Shown here one piece after another: positions 1 through 11,844 of a DNA stretch of 64,000 nt (the first letter of the stretch is position 1; the number at the start of each line of letters is the position of its first letter). A program made the translations under genes and the position numbers. Origin of the DNA: Ailurus styani (taxonomy: Eukaryota > Chordata > Mammalia > Carnivora > Ailuridae); NCBI GenBank assembly GCA_002007465.1, contig LNAC01000738.1, positions 591,628 to 655,627 of the forward strand, given 5' to 3'. Under the pieces are notes generated by a model, which saw nothing but the letters and a program-made list of their open reading frames with translations, was not told the DNA's origin and searched no databases.

Positions 1-554
1 CCAGGTGATGGAAAGAGGGAAGGAAGGTTGATTAGAAGAGTCCTCGGCTCCTATGCAATGTAACAGGATTCAGCAAAACTACAATGGACTTCTGGAGCCA
101 AAGTTAGCAGCCAAAAAAAGCCCCATGTCTCCGAGGAATAAGGCTCCCCAAGTATCCCCACAACACTCAATCTTCACAACACTCAACCACTGAACCCAAG
201 GGAGGTGCCCTAGGAGTCTAGTCCTTGATGCAAAATCGTTGATAGATTTCCAACCACAGCAATCCTCAAGGGGCCTTCAGTCAGTCACACTATAGGTAGA
301 AGACGTGGGAAGCTCCTTCTCATGACAATCATAGTAGCCAGATGAAGAACAAAAGAAAGAAGATTCCAGGGAGAAGGAACAGCAAGGACAACTAGATGGA
401 GGCTGAAAACCACCTGGAATGAATGAATCTTTTTACAATGTAGGAAGTAAACTGAAGCTGTCAAATGGGGAAAACTGAAAACAGTATATGGGCCCAACAA
501 TAGGATAATGATCATTTAAACCATGCGTGTTCATGAATTTAATACTTTGTGGTC
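1..554. other. Single-copy sequence, nothing recognised
   Basis: No transposon head, tail or target-site duplication, no RNA gene and no long open frame could be recognised before the first SINE. The open frames are short and look like chance. Confidence 0.5.
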
Positions 555-570
555 AATAATTTGGATTTTA

Positions 571-780
571 GGGGCACCTGGGTGGCTCAGTCGTTAAATG
601 CTGCCTTCAGCTCAGGTCATGATTCCAAGGTCCTGGAATTGAGCCCCACATCGGGCTCCCTGCTAGGTGGGAAGCCTGCTTCTCCCTCTCCCACTCACCC
701 TGCTTATGTTCCCTCTCTCACTGTGTCTCTCTCTGTCGAATAAATAAATAAAATCTTTAAAAAAAATTTTTTAATAAAAA
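571..780 (+). mobile_element. CAN-SINE (SINEC, tRNA-Lys-derived) with 16-bp TSD
   Basis: The head GGGGCACCTGGGTGGCTCAG is followed by the TCAGGTCATGAT core, a CT-rich middle and an A-rich tail. The 16-bp direct repeat AATAATTTGGATTTTA flanks it exactly at 555-570 and 781-796, so this is an intact L1-mobilised insertion. The perfect duplication suggests a fairly recent event, although the body is diverged (TCGTTAAATG in place of the young-type GGGTTAAAG). Confidence 0.95.
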
Positions 781-1165
781 AATAATTTGGATTTTAAAGT
801 AAGGGATTTCAATCTGCCCCACCCCAACAACAGACACAGATACACACACAGACTCACATAAGCACATACATACTTTACTCCCACATTAACAAACTGACTG
901 GTCAGGTGTAAGAACATTAATCATATTGCTAAAAAGGTATACAAATGTGCTGAGCAAAGCAGCTAAAAGTCAAGTACACATGTATGTGAGGGACAGAAAG
1001 GATCTCTCCTTTTTATAGGACTGGCACTTTTCTACGGGAATTCAAAATATACTTGGCTGAGAATCTAGTGCCCCAACTAAAAAGAAAGGAATTATCAAAG
1101 TCACAAGGGAAAGGTCATGCAGAATGATGACACACAGATCAAGATACCTGCAAAAGAAAGAAGTG

Positions 1166-1171
1166 GTGCTC

Positions 1172-1208
<37 letters not shown>

Positions 1209-1270
1209 AAGAAGATTAGCATGGCCCTTGCGCAAGGATGACACGCAAATTCGTGAAGCGTTCCATATTT
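1166..1270 (+). ncRNA. U6 snRNA copy, probable processed retrocopy
   Basis: U6 is the catalytic-core RNA of the spliceosome and is normally made by Pol III from an external snRNA promoter. This copy is 105 nt, essentially full length, and begins GTGCTCGCTTCGGCAGCACA. I see two differences from the usual mammalian U6: the ACAGAGA box reads ACAAAGA, and GGCCCCTGC reads GGCCCTTGC. The 3' end stops at ATATTT and runs directly into about 16 A residues. The 9-bp repeat AAAGAAGTG flanks copy plus tail (1157-1165 and 1284-1292). No TATA box at about -25 and no recognisable PSE lie upstream. Tail, TSD and missing promoter mark an L1-mediated retrocopy, probably not functional, although automated covariance-model annotation would label it a U6 gene. 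Confidence 0.9.
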
Positions 1271-1877
1271 AAAAAAAAAAAAAAAAGAAGTGAAAAATCT
1301 GATCCACACTGGATGTTTCCAAACTAAGCTTAGAACAGAGTTATTTCAGAGGCTTAACTATATGATCAGAGTGGCCACCAAGGTAATTTTCTCTTAGAGG
1401 GTCTGGATTAGAAAGTAGTACTGCTAATCTGGGTCACGAAGTTATAAATCTATTTCAAAATAATTCAAAAACAATCACTTACCTATTGTTCCGTATCACC
1501 AATGAAGGTTGAAATCAGGACGTACATCTTATCTGTCTAATTACCCCCAGATCTTAATACTGTTGTTTGCCCACAGTGGGTATTGAAGACCTGTTTCTTG
1601 AATTAAATTTCAATATATGAAATGGCTAAGAACGTTGTCTAGTGGAATTATCAATGTTACCCATTAAGTATTGTCTTAGATGGTTTTTCCCTAATATCTT
1701 CATCTAGCCACCTGGAACTAATTAGTATTATTGGTTTTTATTAAGCAAGATGGTTCTTGTTAAATGGTGATCACACTTTTTAGAGTTCCATTCAATGATC
1801 AATTTAGATTTTAGTAATGAAATGGGGGAAGAAACAAGTCATGTGAGTTAAACAGGATTGCACAGCAGAAACCAACT

Positions 1878-2326
1878 ATAATGGGTTGAAGTGTGCCCCG
1901 CAAAAGATATGTTCAAGTCCTAACCCTCAGTACGTACAAATGTTGACCTTTTTTGGAAAGAGTCTTTGCAGATGTAATTAAAATACATTAAGATGAGGAC
2001 ACATCCTAGATTAGGATGGGCAATAAATTCAATCACTGTTGAGAAGAGGACAGACACGCAGAGGAAAAGATACACAGAGAAGTCATGGGATATTGGAGAC
2101 AGAGAATGGAGTGATGCAGCTACAAGCCAAGGGATGAGGATTGCCAGCCAACACCAGTAGGTAGGAGAAAGACATGGAACAGACTCTTTCTCAGAGACTC
2201 CAAAGAGAACCAAACCTTCTGACACCTTAATTTTGGACCTCTAGCCTCCAGAACTGTGAAAGAATACATTTCTATTGCTTTAAAATACCAAGTTAGTGGC
2301 TGTCGTGGAAGCTCTGGGAAACTTGT
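1878..2326 (+). mobile_element. MLT1-type MaLR LTR (solo, ancient)
   Basis: The order of diagnostic blocks is that of an MLT1 LTR: ATGGGTTGAA..TGTGCCCC, then TCCTAACCCTCAGTAC, GTCTTTGCAGATGTAATTA, AAGCCAAGG, and CCTCCAGAACTGTGA near the 3' end. No internal MaLR sequence follows, so it is a solo LTR. Edges are approximate and the subfamily cannot be fixed by eye. Confidence 0.85.
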
Positions 2327-3365
2327 ACATCAACTCTGTTTGTTTTGATCCTGGATCTATGTTACAGAGTGCTTAATAAAACAAACAACAACAGCAACAA
2401 CAACAAAACCCCAAATCTTCTTAAATGGTGACATCGAAACAGAATCCATGCAGACTAGAATATGTCACATCATCAGTAGCTCTCCTTTGAAATGAGGCCA
2501 CACCCACCACCTATACCCTACGTTGTAATGGGCTTGAAGGCTATCAGAGCAGGAGGACATATAGGAGGGTCTGGTCCAGGCACCTTGTTTTCTAACTTGT
2601 TCAGAGGAGCAATGTACCATTCATAATGCTTGGTGAATGCTGCCTTGGTGAGTGGCATTCAGGGAGCCTGGAAACAAAATCAGACGGGCCCCTCAGCAAC
2701 TCTGAGCAGCTGTTAGGAAGCCAACAAGATTGGGCCATTTGAACATGCCTCACCAAGTTCATTAGGACATACCAGCACATATTATTATAACTGAGAATCA
2801 TGTACCAGAACAGACTCTTTAGAAAATAGGTTATTATTACCTGGCTGTTAAGTAACATAGCTTCTCACAGATGCTGGTAACTATACCACTATCCTTAGAC
2901 AAAGCTGAACTATCATGACCCTCTTTTCCAATTATAATAATCGTATCTCTGGCATGCCATTGTTCTTGAAATGTGATGAGTACACAAGTCTGTTTAAAGC
3001 CTGGTCTCAAAAATGTAAGCAGTTCTCTTAGCAAAAACTATTGGCTTCCTAAGGACTTTCTCAGTGTTAGAGATAAGGAATAGAAAAATCTTTTGAAAGA
3101 ATCATTCAATCCTGTTGTTACGATCGTTAGCGTCTTACCTGAGAACAAAATTGCACGTTCCCTTAAATTTGAGGAAAAGGGTTTTCCTTTAGATGTCAGA
3201 CTTACCAAAATATGTATGTGTGTGTGTATGCACACACATAAAGGGTATACAGGAAAAGCAAAAGAAAAAAAAAGAGGTCAAATAACATTTTTAAATGAGG
3301 TGTATGTTGATATTTTCAGATCCTTAAGTAAATTAAAATTTTTAAGTTCAAGAAAATCTGAGTAG
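2327..3365. other. Single-copy sequence with small simple repeats
   Basis: A short (CAA)n-type run lies at about 2382-2412 and a self-complementary TG/CA stretch at about 3214-3240. Nothing else could be recognised. Confidence 0.4.
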
Positions 3366-3483
3366 GGCGCCTGGGTGGCTCAGTGGGTTAAAGCCTCTGC
3401 TTTCGGCCCAGGTCATGATCTCAGGGTCCTGGGATCGAGGCCCGCATCGGGCTCTCTGCTTGGCAGGGAGCCTGCTTCCCCCT
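3366..3483 (+). mobile_element. Young CAN-SINE cut off at an assembly N
   Basis: The head and core of the young subtype are present (GGGTTAAAGCCTCTGCTTTC, then GGGATCGAGGCCCGCATCGG). The element stops after CTTCCCCCT, immediately before the only N in the window (3484). The CT-rich middle, A-rich tail and right-hand TSD are all missing, so the join is probably artificial. Confidence 0.9.
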
Positions 3484-3484
3484 N
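3484..3484. other. Single ambiguous base, likely collapsed gap
   Basis: The only N in the window sits exactly where a young SINE is lost. Sequence after it (TTGTTGGGTTTTAAGC) does not resemble SINE. Confidence 0.8.
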
Positions 3485-4937
3485 TTGTTGGGTTTTAAGC
3501 ATATACTTCATTTTTATATAAATGATGCTAAATACATTGCTCTGAGATATCAAATCTATGTGGGAGTCTTCCTTCCTTAATGTAGACAATTCATTCCTGT
3601 GATACACTTTTTCTTTTTCTTTTTTTGCCAGTTACTCTGATAACCAAAAGCAAAACAACAAAAGAACCAGAGGGTTACCTTCTACAATATCAGATAAAAG
3701 AAAGATGGTATAAAAGAATTATTTAACATCACATAAAACACTGTCAAATGTGGTAGAACTCATCAAACATATACCCAGGGATCTTGCACCTAGGGAACAG
3801 CAGGGCATAGTTTAAAAAACAAATATGTTGAAATGATATAGCCTAGGGCAATACCTTGAATATGAGGCAGTACAGCTTAAGCTTGGCTTTCCAAAAGAGG
3901 ATTCTTATGGATACCAGGATCCTACAGTACTGTAAAAAGTATCTTGAGTTTCTAAAACTTGGTAGTATTTAAGATGACTCCTAACTGGCCTATGTACAGT
4001 AAATTTTTATATTCTAGAAAGCTCATCTCTACAAAGTAAAGCAATTTAGGGACTAGCTTCCATGGAGGATGGGAAAATATAGCCAACACTTACTGACTTG
4101 TCTATCCAAATTCTCCCCCTCAATACATATGATTAGAACACTGGTCTCTCAGAAGCCACGCCCTTAAAAATGCCTAGCCTGGGTTGAGTCAGTGGGTTGG
4201 AACTGGTTTGCCACTGGAGCAACGGATTTCTTCTCAGGTAAGGAATTAGGCATACAATATTATAGACATGGTCTGGCAGGTTTCTTAATCAGAGAAGACA
4301 TAAACTTAGAAACCATAAGCACTTTTTTCTGCTATGTACACATGAATAGATTCAAGTCTTCAGTAAAAGAAAAAAAAGGAAGTATGAAAAGGAAAAGCAA
4401 AGGAAAAACAATAGCGGGGGAAAAAAGAAAGATATGAGAAATTCTTACCTAGGATTTACGTTCCTGGTTCAACCTTTCAATGAAGATTTTCCTGCGGGCT
4501 TTCATTATTTTTCAATTAGAGAATGACAAGAGTAGCAAGATAAGTTAACTGGTAAAACTAGATGAGTTAAAACAAAGACTGATTTCAGTAATTCCAGGTG
4601 GAGGCATCCACAATTCTTGTCATGCCTTATAAGAAAAACTAGATCTATGTGCATCATAGTAAAACAATTTAGAAATAAAGGACAACAAAAGGATTTTAAA
4701 GGTAGTCAAAGATAAAAAGTACTTGACATTCAAAGAAGCAACAATAGGACTGTCAGGTGACTTCTCAACAGAAAGAATACAAGTCTGAAGATAATGGAAT
4801 GGTATCTTTAAAGTTCTGAAAGAAAGAAGTGCCTGCCTGGAATCCAAAACCCATCGAAAACAGCCTTCAGATAGGTAAAAATAAAGACATTCCAATAAAA
4901 ACAAAACCAAACAAGTCTGTCAACACCATATCAACTC
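3485..4937. other. Single-copy sequence, nothing recognised
   Basis: No repeat family, RNA gene or credible coding region was recognised between the N and the next SINE. Confidence 0.4.
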
Positions 4938-4954
4938 TAAAGTGTGGGAAAGAG

Positions 4955-5161
4955 GGCGCCTGGGTGGCTCAGTGGGTTAAAGCCTCTGCTTTCGGCTCAG
5001 GTCATGATCTCAGGGTCCTGGGATCGAGGCCCGCATCGGGCTCCCTGCTCAGTGGGGAGCCTGCTTCCTCCTCTCTCTCTGCCTGCCTCTCTGCCTGCTT
5101 GTGATCTGATCTCTCTCTGTGTCAAATAAATAAATAAATCTTTAAAAAATAAATAAATAAA
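4955..5161 (+). mobile_element. Young CAN-SINE with 17-bp TSD
   Basis: Young-subtype head and core (GGCGCCTGGGTGGCTCAGT, GGGTTAAAGCCTCTGC) with CTGCCTGCCTCTCTGCC and AATAAATAAATAAATC tail. The perfect 17-bp TSD TAAAGTGTGGGAAAGAG lies at 4938-4954 and 5162-5178. Confidence 0.97.
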
Positions 5162-5166
5162 TAAAG

Positions 5167-5290
5167 TGTGGGAAAGAGAGAGAGAGAAAGATAAGGAAAG
5201 AAAGTAAGGAAAGAGAGAGAAAAGGATAGAAAACAGACAGAGGAAGGGAAATTTTGAAAGTAGGGAGGGAGAAAAGGAAGGAAAACTCTT
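5167..5290. repeat. GA-rich purine tract
   Basis: Low-complexity (GA)n/(GAAA)n sequence abuts and overlaps the right TSD of the SINE. The target site was evidently already purine-rich. Confidence 0.8.
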
Positions 5291-5411
5291 TACAGAAACA
5301 GGCCAATAAATAAATGTGGAAGTATTACAAGATTGTTATGGTACTCAAGTATGACCTCACAACCACACAGATTACTTACTAAGGATAATAGATTAAAAAA
5401 ATTTGTACCTA

Positions 5412-5592
5412 GGGGCACCTGGGTGGCTCAGTCAGTTAAGCACCTGCCTTCAGCTCAGGTCATGGTCTCAGGGTCCTGGGATGGAGCCCCAGGTCGGGCT
5501 CCCTGCTCAGTGGGGAGTCTGCTTCTCCCTCTCCCTCTCACTTTGGGTGCTCTCTCTCTCTCTCTTTCAAGCAAATAAATAAAATCCTTTTT
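5412..5592 (+). mobile_element. CAN-SINE, older subtype
   Basis: Head GGGGCACCTGGGTGGCTCAG and core TCAGTTAAGCACCTGCCTTC, CT-rich middle and AAATAAATAAAATCC tail. An imperfect TSD flanks it: AAAATTTGTACCTA ending at 5411 and AAAAATTGTGCCTA at 5593-5606. Confidence 0.93.
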
Positions 5593-5757
5593 AAAAATTG
5601 TGCCTATTTAACAAGAGCTCTAGCAATCGCCATCTCAAGCAAATAGTCAAGTTCAGCATCCCTATTTTTAAGCAACATGACCTTATATGCAATGGGAACA
5701 ACATACTACAATTATCACCTATAATGTCACATCCCTATTAAGTTTTAGGACAGTCTC

Positions 5758-5963
5758 TTTTTTTTAAAGATTTATTTATTTATTTGAGAGAAAGAGAGAG
5801 AACTGGGAGAGGGGCAGAGAGAGAAGAAGAGAGAGAGAATCTCAAGCAGATTCCCCACTACGCATGGAGCCCAACATGGGGCTTGATCTCATGACCCTGA
5901 AATCATGACCTGAGCTGAAATCAAGAGTCAAATGCTCAATCAACTGAGCCACCCAGGTACCCC
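5758..5963 (-). mobile_element. CAN-SINE, older subtype, antisense
   Basis: Read on the minus strand it starts GGGGTACCTGGGTGGCTCAG, has the CAGGTCATGATTTCAGG core, and ends in the poly(T)/AAAGATTTATTTATT block seen at the left edge. It lies about 165 bp from the oppositely oriented SINE at 5412. Confidence 0.93.
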
Positions 5964-5974
5964 AGCACAGTCCT

Positions 5975-6735
5975 TTAATTAAGATATAATTGATATATAA
6001 TACCTATTAGTTTTAGCTGTACAACATAATGACGTGATAGATGTATATATTGCAAAATGATTATAATGATTTAGTTAACATCCTTTACTACACATACTTT
6101 TTCTTGTGACTAAAACTTTTAAGATCTACTCCCTTAGAAAGTTGCACATACACAACACAGTATTGTTAACTATTGTCACCATGCTGTGTAACTACCATTT
6201 TATACCTTTTGACCATCATCACCTATTTTACCCCCTACCCCCCACCTCTGGCAACCGCCAAGATGTTTTCTACATCTGTGAGTTCAGTTTTTTAAGATTC
6301 CAAAGATAAGTGATTTCGTAGAGTATTTTTCTTCTCTGATTTATTTCACTTAGCACAATGCCCTCAAGGCCCATCCATACTGTCACAAATGGCAAGATTT
6401 GCTCCTTTTTGTGGCTAAATAATATTCCATTATATATAGCACAGCTTCTTTATTCATTCTTCTCTCAATGGATACTTAGGCTGCTTCTATGTCTTGGTTA
6501 TTGTGTGTAACGCTATAATGAATATGAGGGTAAAGACATCTTTTTGAGACAGTGATTTCATTTCCTTTGGATAAATTCCTAGAAATCAGATTGCTAGATC
6601 ATATGGTAGTTCTATTTTTAAATTTTTGAGAAACTTCCATACTGTTCTCCATAGTGGCTATACCAATTAACATTCCCATAAACAATGCACAGGATTTCCC
6701 TTTTCTTCACAACCTCACCAACACGTGTTATTTAT
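5975..6735 (-). mobile_element. Ancient L1 3' end (ORF2 C-terminus and 3' UTR), antisense
   Basis: Antisense L1 landmarks run in order: TATAATTGATATATAATA (3' UTR), ATTTCACTTAGCACAATG, TGGCTAAATAATATTCCATT, TAGATCATATGGTAGTTCTA and CCATACTGTTCTCCATAGTG. This matches the 3' kilobase of old mammalian L1 (L1MA/MB-like). It is 5'-truncated and diverged, without intact ORF2. Confidence 0.85.
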
Positions 6736-7109
6736 CTCTAAGTATTCCTTTAAAAAAATAAAACACTAATTTGTATATAATCAAATAATCTCTACACATA
6801 ACCTCTGATTTACTTGTAGTTCACAAGTTAGTGTTATGCCTCCCAACTTACTAGCATTTCATGAGTTAAATGAAATCATATGGAAACAATCAGACAAATT
6901 CAGAATAGGGCATCTCTTACTACTACTGGCTCCTCCAAAGGTCATCATTAAACAAAAAATTAGAAAACAGTTCTAAAGAGATTTAATAATCAAAATCAGT
7001 GTGTGAACCTTCACTGGAGCCTCATTCTATTAAAAAAATCATCTATAAAAAGCATATTAGGGAAATTGGAGAAGTTTAAATATTATTAGAATATTAGAAT
7101 AAACTGACC
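6736..7109. other. AT-rich sequence, nothing recognised
   Basis: No family could be recognised between the antisense L1 and the next L1 relic. Confidence 0.4.
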
Positions 7110-7350
7110 TACAGGTAATTTTCTTAAATAGGAGAATGACATTGTGTTTATAAAGAAGAAGTCTTTATTTTTAGGAGATACACTGAAATATTTAGAATAA
7201 TGTGTTGTGATGTCTAAAATATACTTCCAGGTGGTACAGCAAAGATAGAGTTAATTGTTAAACTCTGGGTAGCGAACATATGGAAATCATTTTACTATTC
7301 TTTCTTCTTTCTATATGTTTAAAATTCTTCTTAGAAAGTGAAGAGAGAAA
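7110..7350 (+). mobile_element. Probable ancient L1 (L1M) 3' UTR fragment
   Basis: TTTTTAGGAGATACACTGAA, ATTTTACTATTCTTTC and ATATGTTTAAAATTCTTC follow the order of the 3' ends of old L1M elements. Short and diverged, so edges and subfamily are uncertain. Confidence 0.5.
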
Positions 7351-9240
7351 TAATTTTTTTTAATCCCTGGTTAGAGCAACTAAACCATAATATAAATACC
7401 CACTGATTGGGTCTTTACTTGTTCTAAGTGACAACATCCAATACAAAATGGTTGGGGGGTGATTTAATCTTTCTTGTAATAAAAGTTATAATTTCAGGCA
7501 TATTTGGGTATAGATGTTCAAATGAGGTGACCACAAATCCTTCTTGACCATCTCTTGGCTCTGCTTTCTGCTGAGGTAAGCTTATAAGAAACATGGAAAT
7601 CATCAGAGGCCCCTCCTTTACATCCTACCTGCTTAGCAATCCTAGTAAAAAGAGAATTCCTTTTCTAAATAGTCCCAACAAAAGTCCCTCAGACCTCTCT
7701 AAACTAATCATTGTGTTAAACACAGTTGGATATGCCAACTGGCCAGTTTGTAGACAGGTGCTTACCTTTGGAATCATAAGTGGAGTCAACTATATTGACT
7801 GACAGTGATTTAGGGTGGTTACTCACAGGTTAACAGAAGAAAAATCTTGCTATTTCCATGAGGTGTGTAGGAGGGGAGAGAGAGAGAGAGAAAGAGAGGG
7901 AGAGAGAGAAAAGTGAACAGAAAAAAAAAAAACAATAAATGGGCAAAATGATGACGATTATTAGAGAAAGAAAAAGAAAGAGAGAAAAGCAAACAGAAAA
8001 CAAGAACATGTGGGCACAATAATGACCAACTGCAGATTCTTTTCTCTCCTGAATGGAGGTTTGGGAATACAGAGACCTGGATCCTACAGCACATCCAAAG
8101 TGGGGACTGATATCTCCAACAAGGTAGGCCCAGACTGAGGAGACTGGTAACATGAGATTAGTTCAGCAATATATCAAGTAGGAAGATTTCAACTGTAAGA
8201 CACAGAGGAGCTAAGTAAAATGTTCTGTAAAAGAAATGCCTAATGCTGGGACATCTCTGAGGCATCCACAAATGCAGTGTCTCCTGTATCGGGCCATAAC
8301 AACTGTCCCTCATCAGCTGCTTTTCCGAGGTCTTCTCCATAGAGACAGTCTCTTGGAGTCCCAGTGCCTCTCCAGATGATCCCCCCAGAAAAACTCTCAG
8401 TAAGTTCCTTGCAAAACAGTTCAGTTCATTCTTCTTAATGTTCCTCTCTGGCCTAGACAAAACACTTAAGTATCACTGGCACCATAAATCTATTAGTGCC
8501 ACACATTCCATGAAGCCATCTTTCCTTGCCTGGCTACCCAGAGTAGCTTGCCAACCAAAGCCCCTGAAGGCCCCCTTGCTTTCTCAGGCAAGGGTCAAGT
8601 ACTAGTCCCTTCTGTCCTATCAAACCCATGGGTACCAATGACAAGATCTCTGTGCTCTTTTCTAAACCCTCTCACTTGTAAAGTGAGGAGCAAGTCCCAC
8701 CATGAGAAAGCAAAATGCCACACCTCTCCAACAACTTTTTCCAAAGAATACTCTCCCTTTCTCACTTTAACTTCAACCCTTTTACACTAAAAAAGGGATG
8801 CTGGGTGAGGGTTTACAAAACTGGGTTTTTTTTTATACTTCCTTTGCAAACTGGGCATCAGTGATCCAACACTACCACCACCATCCCCCTTTGGAATGAT
8901 ATATTATCAGCCACCTACTTTTTTGTCCTTGGGTCCTTAGCCACAACTGAAACACCAAGAATCCCATATTACCATCCCATTATAATTGCCTGGCTTAGCC
9001 TGGTAGTGATTTATCCCCAGGGAATGATACCTTACCAACCAAACAATAATGAAGTTATGGCTTTAAGGGAGAAAGGTCATTCGGTAGGCAACCAACTGTG
9101 TATCACACAGCAGAATTCACATTTTTTACCTAGAACAGGACCTATTAATCTTCAAATAGTTGGGAACAAATGGGAGATATACAGGAGGTTTTATCTTCAT
9201 GGGGCTAAAATGTTGAGATTTGGCTTTTAAAAAAAAAAAA
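7351..9240. other. Single-copy sequence with a GA tract
   Basis: A perfect purine tract of about 45 bp lies at 7869-7913, with A-rich sequence just after it. The remainder shows no recognised repeat or gene. Confidence 0.4.
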
Positions 9241-9244
9241 ACAG

Positions 9245-9355
9245 ACCACCAGACTCTAAGTGTCTAAGCTTCCCTCTGTATTCTAACTGCCATATTTCCA
9301 GGGCCTGGCACGAAGCCCAAGGTCTATAAATACTTATTGACTGGCTGACTACAGA
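9245..9355 (+). mobile_element. L2 3' end fragment
   Basis: GACTCTAAGTGTCTAAG, then CAGGGCCTGGCACGAAG and TAAATACTTATTGACTGGC match the end of L2 (a CTGGCACATAGTAGG-like block followed by AATAAATATTTGTTGA). It is ancient and diverged. Confidence 0.6.
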
Positions 9356-10775
9356 CCAGCCACATCATTATAAAAGACTTTGTTCTCAAAGGAATCATTA
9401 ATGCCAGTATCCTTGCATATGTGATTACATAGTATAAACATGGACAATACATTCTATATATTTTAGCTCCAATTCTAGAAATGTTCCTGCCATGCCATGT
9501 ATTTGTCAAGAATTAAAACTTAAGAGTTTCTGCATAAATACAATTTAAATCCACAATCCAATTAATGCATTAAAAACTGACAGAGTTTTGCTAAAAATCA
9601 CCATTTGTCATGTATTCTGTGCCCTGGTATTATCCCCACAGATATAGAAGGCTAAAAAAGGCCACCTATTACTGGAGAGATGTATCTAAAAAATCTCTCA
9701 GGCTGCCTGTAATAATCTCCATTATGTATAATGACCATTTTGATAATAGTCTTTAGAAGAGGTAATGGCCCTGCTGAACGGTTATTACCTGTCTGTTCAT
9801 GCTGGAAGCAAGATGCAGAAGCCAGAGGGGACAGTCAAATGGTCCTTGTGGTGTATTCTGAGGAAATAAGAAATATTTAACAGAATGCAAGAAACAGACA
9901 AGCGAGCGCCTTTTGCGGCAGAACTGGCTGCCTCTCTGCCACAAGCCTTCCTGAATTTCATAATTTAAACCAAATGCTCCCAATAATGGACCTGCTCTCA
10001 GCCTTCAGAACAATTTCATCTGAAGCATCACTGGCTGGTCTATTAAGAGCAAGAGGAAAAGACAACAGAACGTTATCATCCTCCTTCCCATATTACTGTT
10101 GGTGGGATCGACTCATGACAACAGCGACTCCAGTGGGGGAGAGGTGATTGTTTCTCTTTGGCCCACAAAAAAGAGGCCTACCTGGGGTTCAGGTCAAATG
10201 GAGGACATGTCATGGTTCCAGGCACTAAACCTGATCCAGGCTCAGCCACAGCTATAACTAGAAAACATACCATCCCTCCATAAAGGGTCATTTCAGAGTC
10301 TCCACAGCTTCATGCCTATGGGGCACGTGTCAGACCCCATTTCCTGAGAACAGATTTTGTAAAGCTTAGAGAATGCCACCCTTTATGCCTACTTAAGTCA
10401 TCCTTATGCTTCCACTAAAACAGAAGAGGGGATAAGTCTAGCTAAACACGTAATGCAAGCTTTTGATGGGAAAAATGGTCTGAAGGAGACTTTTTCCAAA
10501 AGGGTTCTGGGATGAAGTCACGAGTTGTTCATAAGCATTTATGCTGGGGGGGAGGGGGGACAGTGGATCCCATGGTCTAATGGAAACAGACGATTCTGGG
10601 TTAAACCAACATAAACAGATTGTGCAGTAAGGTTTCTTAGAGCCTTTACCGTGGTTTGTGCGCATGGTGAATCTCCACGAGGGGGACAGTGTAAAACAGG
10701 TAGTGTTTCCCAAAAGTATTTATCCAAGGGCATTTTATGCATGTATAGAAAACTAGCGAGATACGAACTGTCATT
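9356..10775. other. Single-copy sequence, nothing recognised
   Basis: Moderate GC with short open frames only. No repeat family or RNA gene was recognised. Confidence 0.4.
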
Positions 10776-10990
10776 GGTCTACACCTACAGTGACCAGTAG
10801 AGCAGCCATGAACAATTTATATATGGCTATTTAAATCTTAATTAAAGTCAAATAAAATTTACAACTCCCACAAGCCATACTGCAAGTGCTCAATTACCCA
10901 CAAGTCTCTAGTGGCCATTGTAGTGGACAGGACAGATATATAACATTTTCATCACTCCAAAAAGTTGTATTGGGCGGTCCTGCTCTAAAT
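10776..10990 (-). mobile_element. hAT-Charlie-type non-autonomous DNA transposon
   Basis: ATGGCTATTTAAATCTTAAT, AAGTGCTCAATTACCCACA, TCTAGTGGCCATTGTAGTGG and a terminal GGGCGGTCCTGCTCTA correspond to the mammalian hAT MITE with the well-known GCCACATGTGGCTA and CAGTGCTGTCC end. Exact family not assigned; orientation follows the usual consensus and is tentative. Confidence 0.6.
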
Positions 10991-11400
10991 AATAGGTGGC
11001 ATTTCATACTGAATTTGAACTGCATCGTTTTACCTATCAACTAATAATTGTTGTAAAATATAGAGTCATTCTCAAAATGAGTTTTCCCTCCATAGAAAAC
11101 AAAATGGGAGACAGAGCAGAATATCTGATGTTGGTACCCATCTTACCCATCAGGCTTGGGGGTAAAGCCTAAGTCACTTGGAAAGCAGAAGAAGGCTGGG
11201 AGGGTTTGAAATCAGAGAAATGGGCAAAGATAGCAGCAGAGAAAGACTCAAAAGTGAAAGGAGAAAGTGATCTTGAGGGAAAAGAACGACATAATGATCT
11301 ACGACCAAAGTGCTCTTCGTCAAATTCCAAGTTCTGAATATTGTTCTCCTCTAAGGTCTATAATTCAGAAAGCATTCTTTTATTGATCTTGCTAGGTCCA
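10991..11400. other. Single-copy sequence
   Basis: Nothing recognised. Confidence 0.4.
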
Positions 11401-11404
11401 AGGA

Positions 11405-11760
11405 AGGAGAATTGATTTGAATTACATAACATTTAACACAGTTCTTGGCACAAAGTAAATATTCAAGATGTCTAAGTTGAAGGACAGAAAAAACTCAATG
11501 CAAGTATTCTTAAGCCCCTCATGTGCTCAACACTCAGCTAGGGGATGACAGAAAGAAATGTAACATTCAGCCCCTGCCCTCAAGGAGCTCCGAGTTGTTC
11601 AGGTACAAAAAACAAGTCTGCCAAGAAGATAAGACTATATATAAAGAGCCATAAACAGAGCCTGTGGAAACTCAAATGACACTGAAATAACTTTCAGACA
11701 GGAAGATGAGGAACAGTCTCCTGGAGAAAATGCTATTTGAAGGGGATCTCTAGCCATTAG
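11405..11760 (+). mobile_element. L2 fragments
   Basis: AACACAGTTCTTGGCACAAA with AAATATTCAAGATG resembles an L2 3' terminus. After that, CCCTGCCCTCAAGGAGCTC and GACAGGAAGATGAGGAAC..TTTGAAGGGG resemble L2 sequence. Probably two pieces; edges approximate. Confidence 0.5.
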
Positions 11761-11844
11761 AATTTTGATTGGTTGTGATGAAGAAACAAAAGTGTATGCT
11801 GTGAGAAAACCCAGAAACATGGGCTTATAGAAAATCTACCAGTC

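Noticed and set aside
4944..5129. Recurrent frame reading APGWLSGLKPLLSAQVMISG
   Set aside because: The same peptide appears wherever the SINE is read in that frame (also 45627, 46348 and 46491). It is translated SINE, not a protein family.
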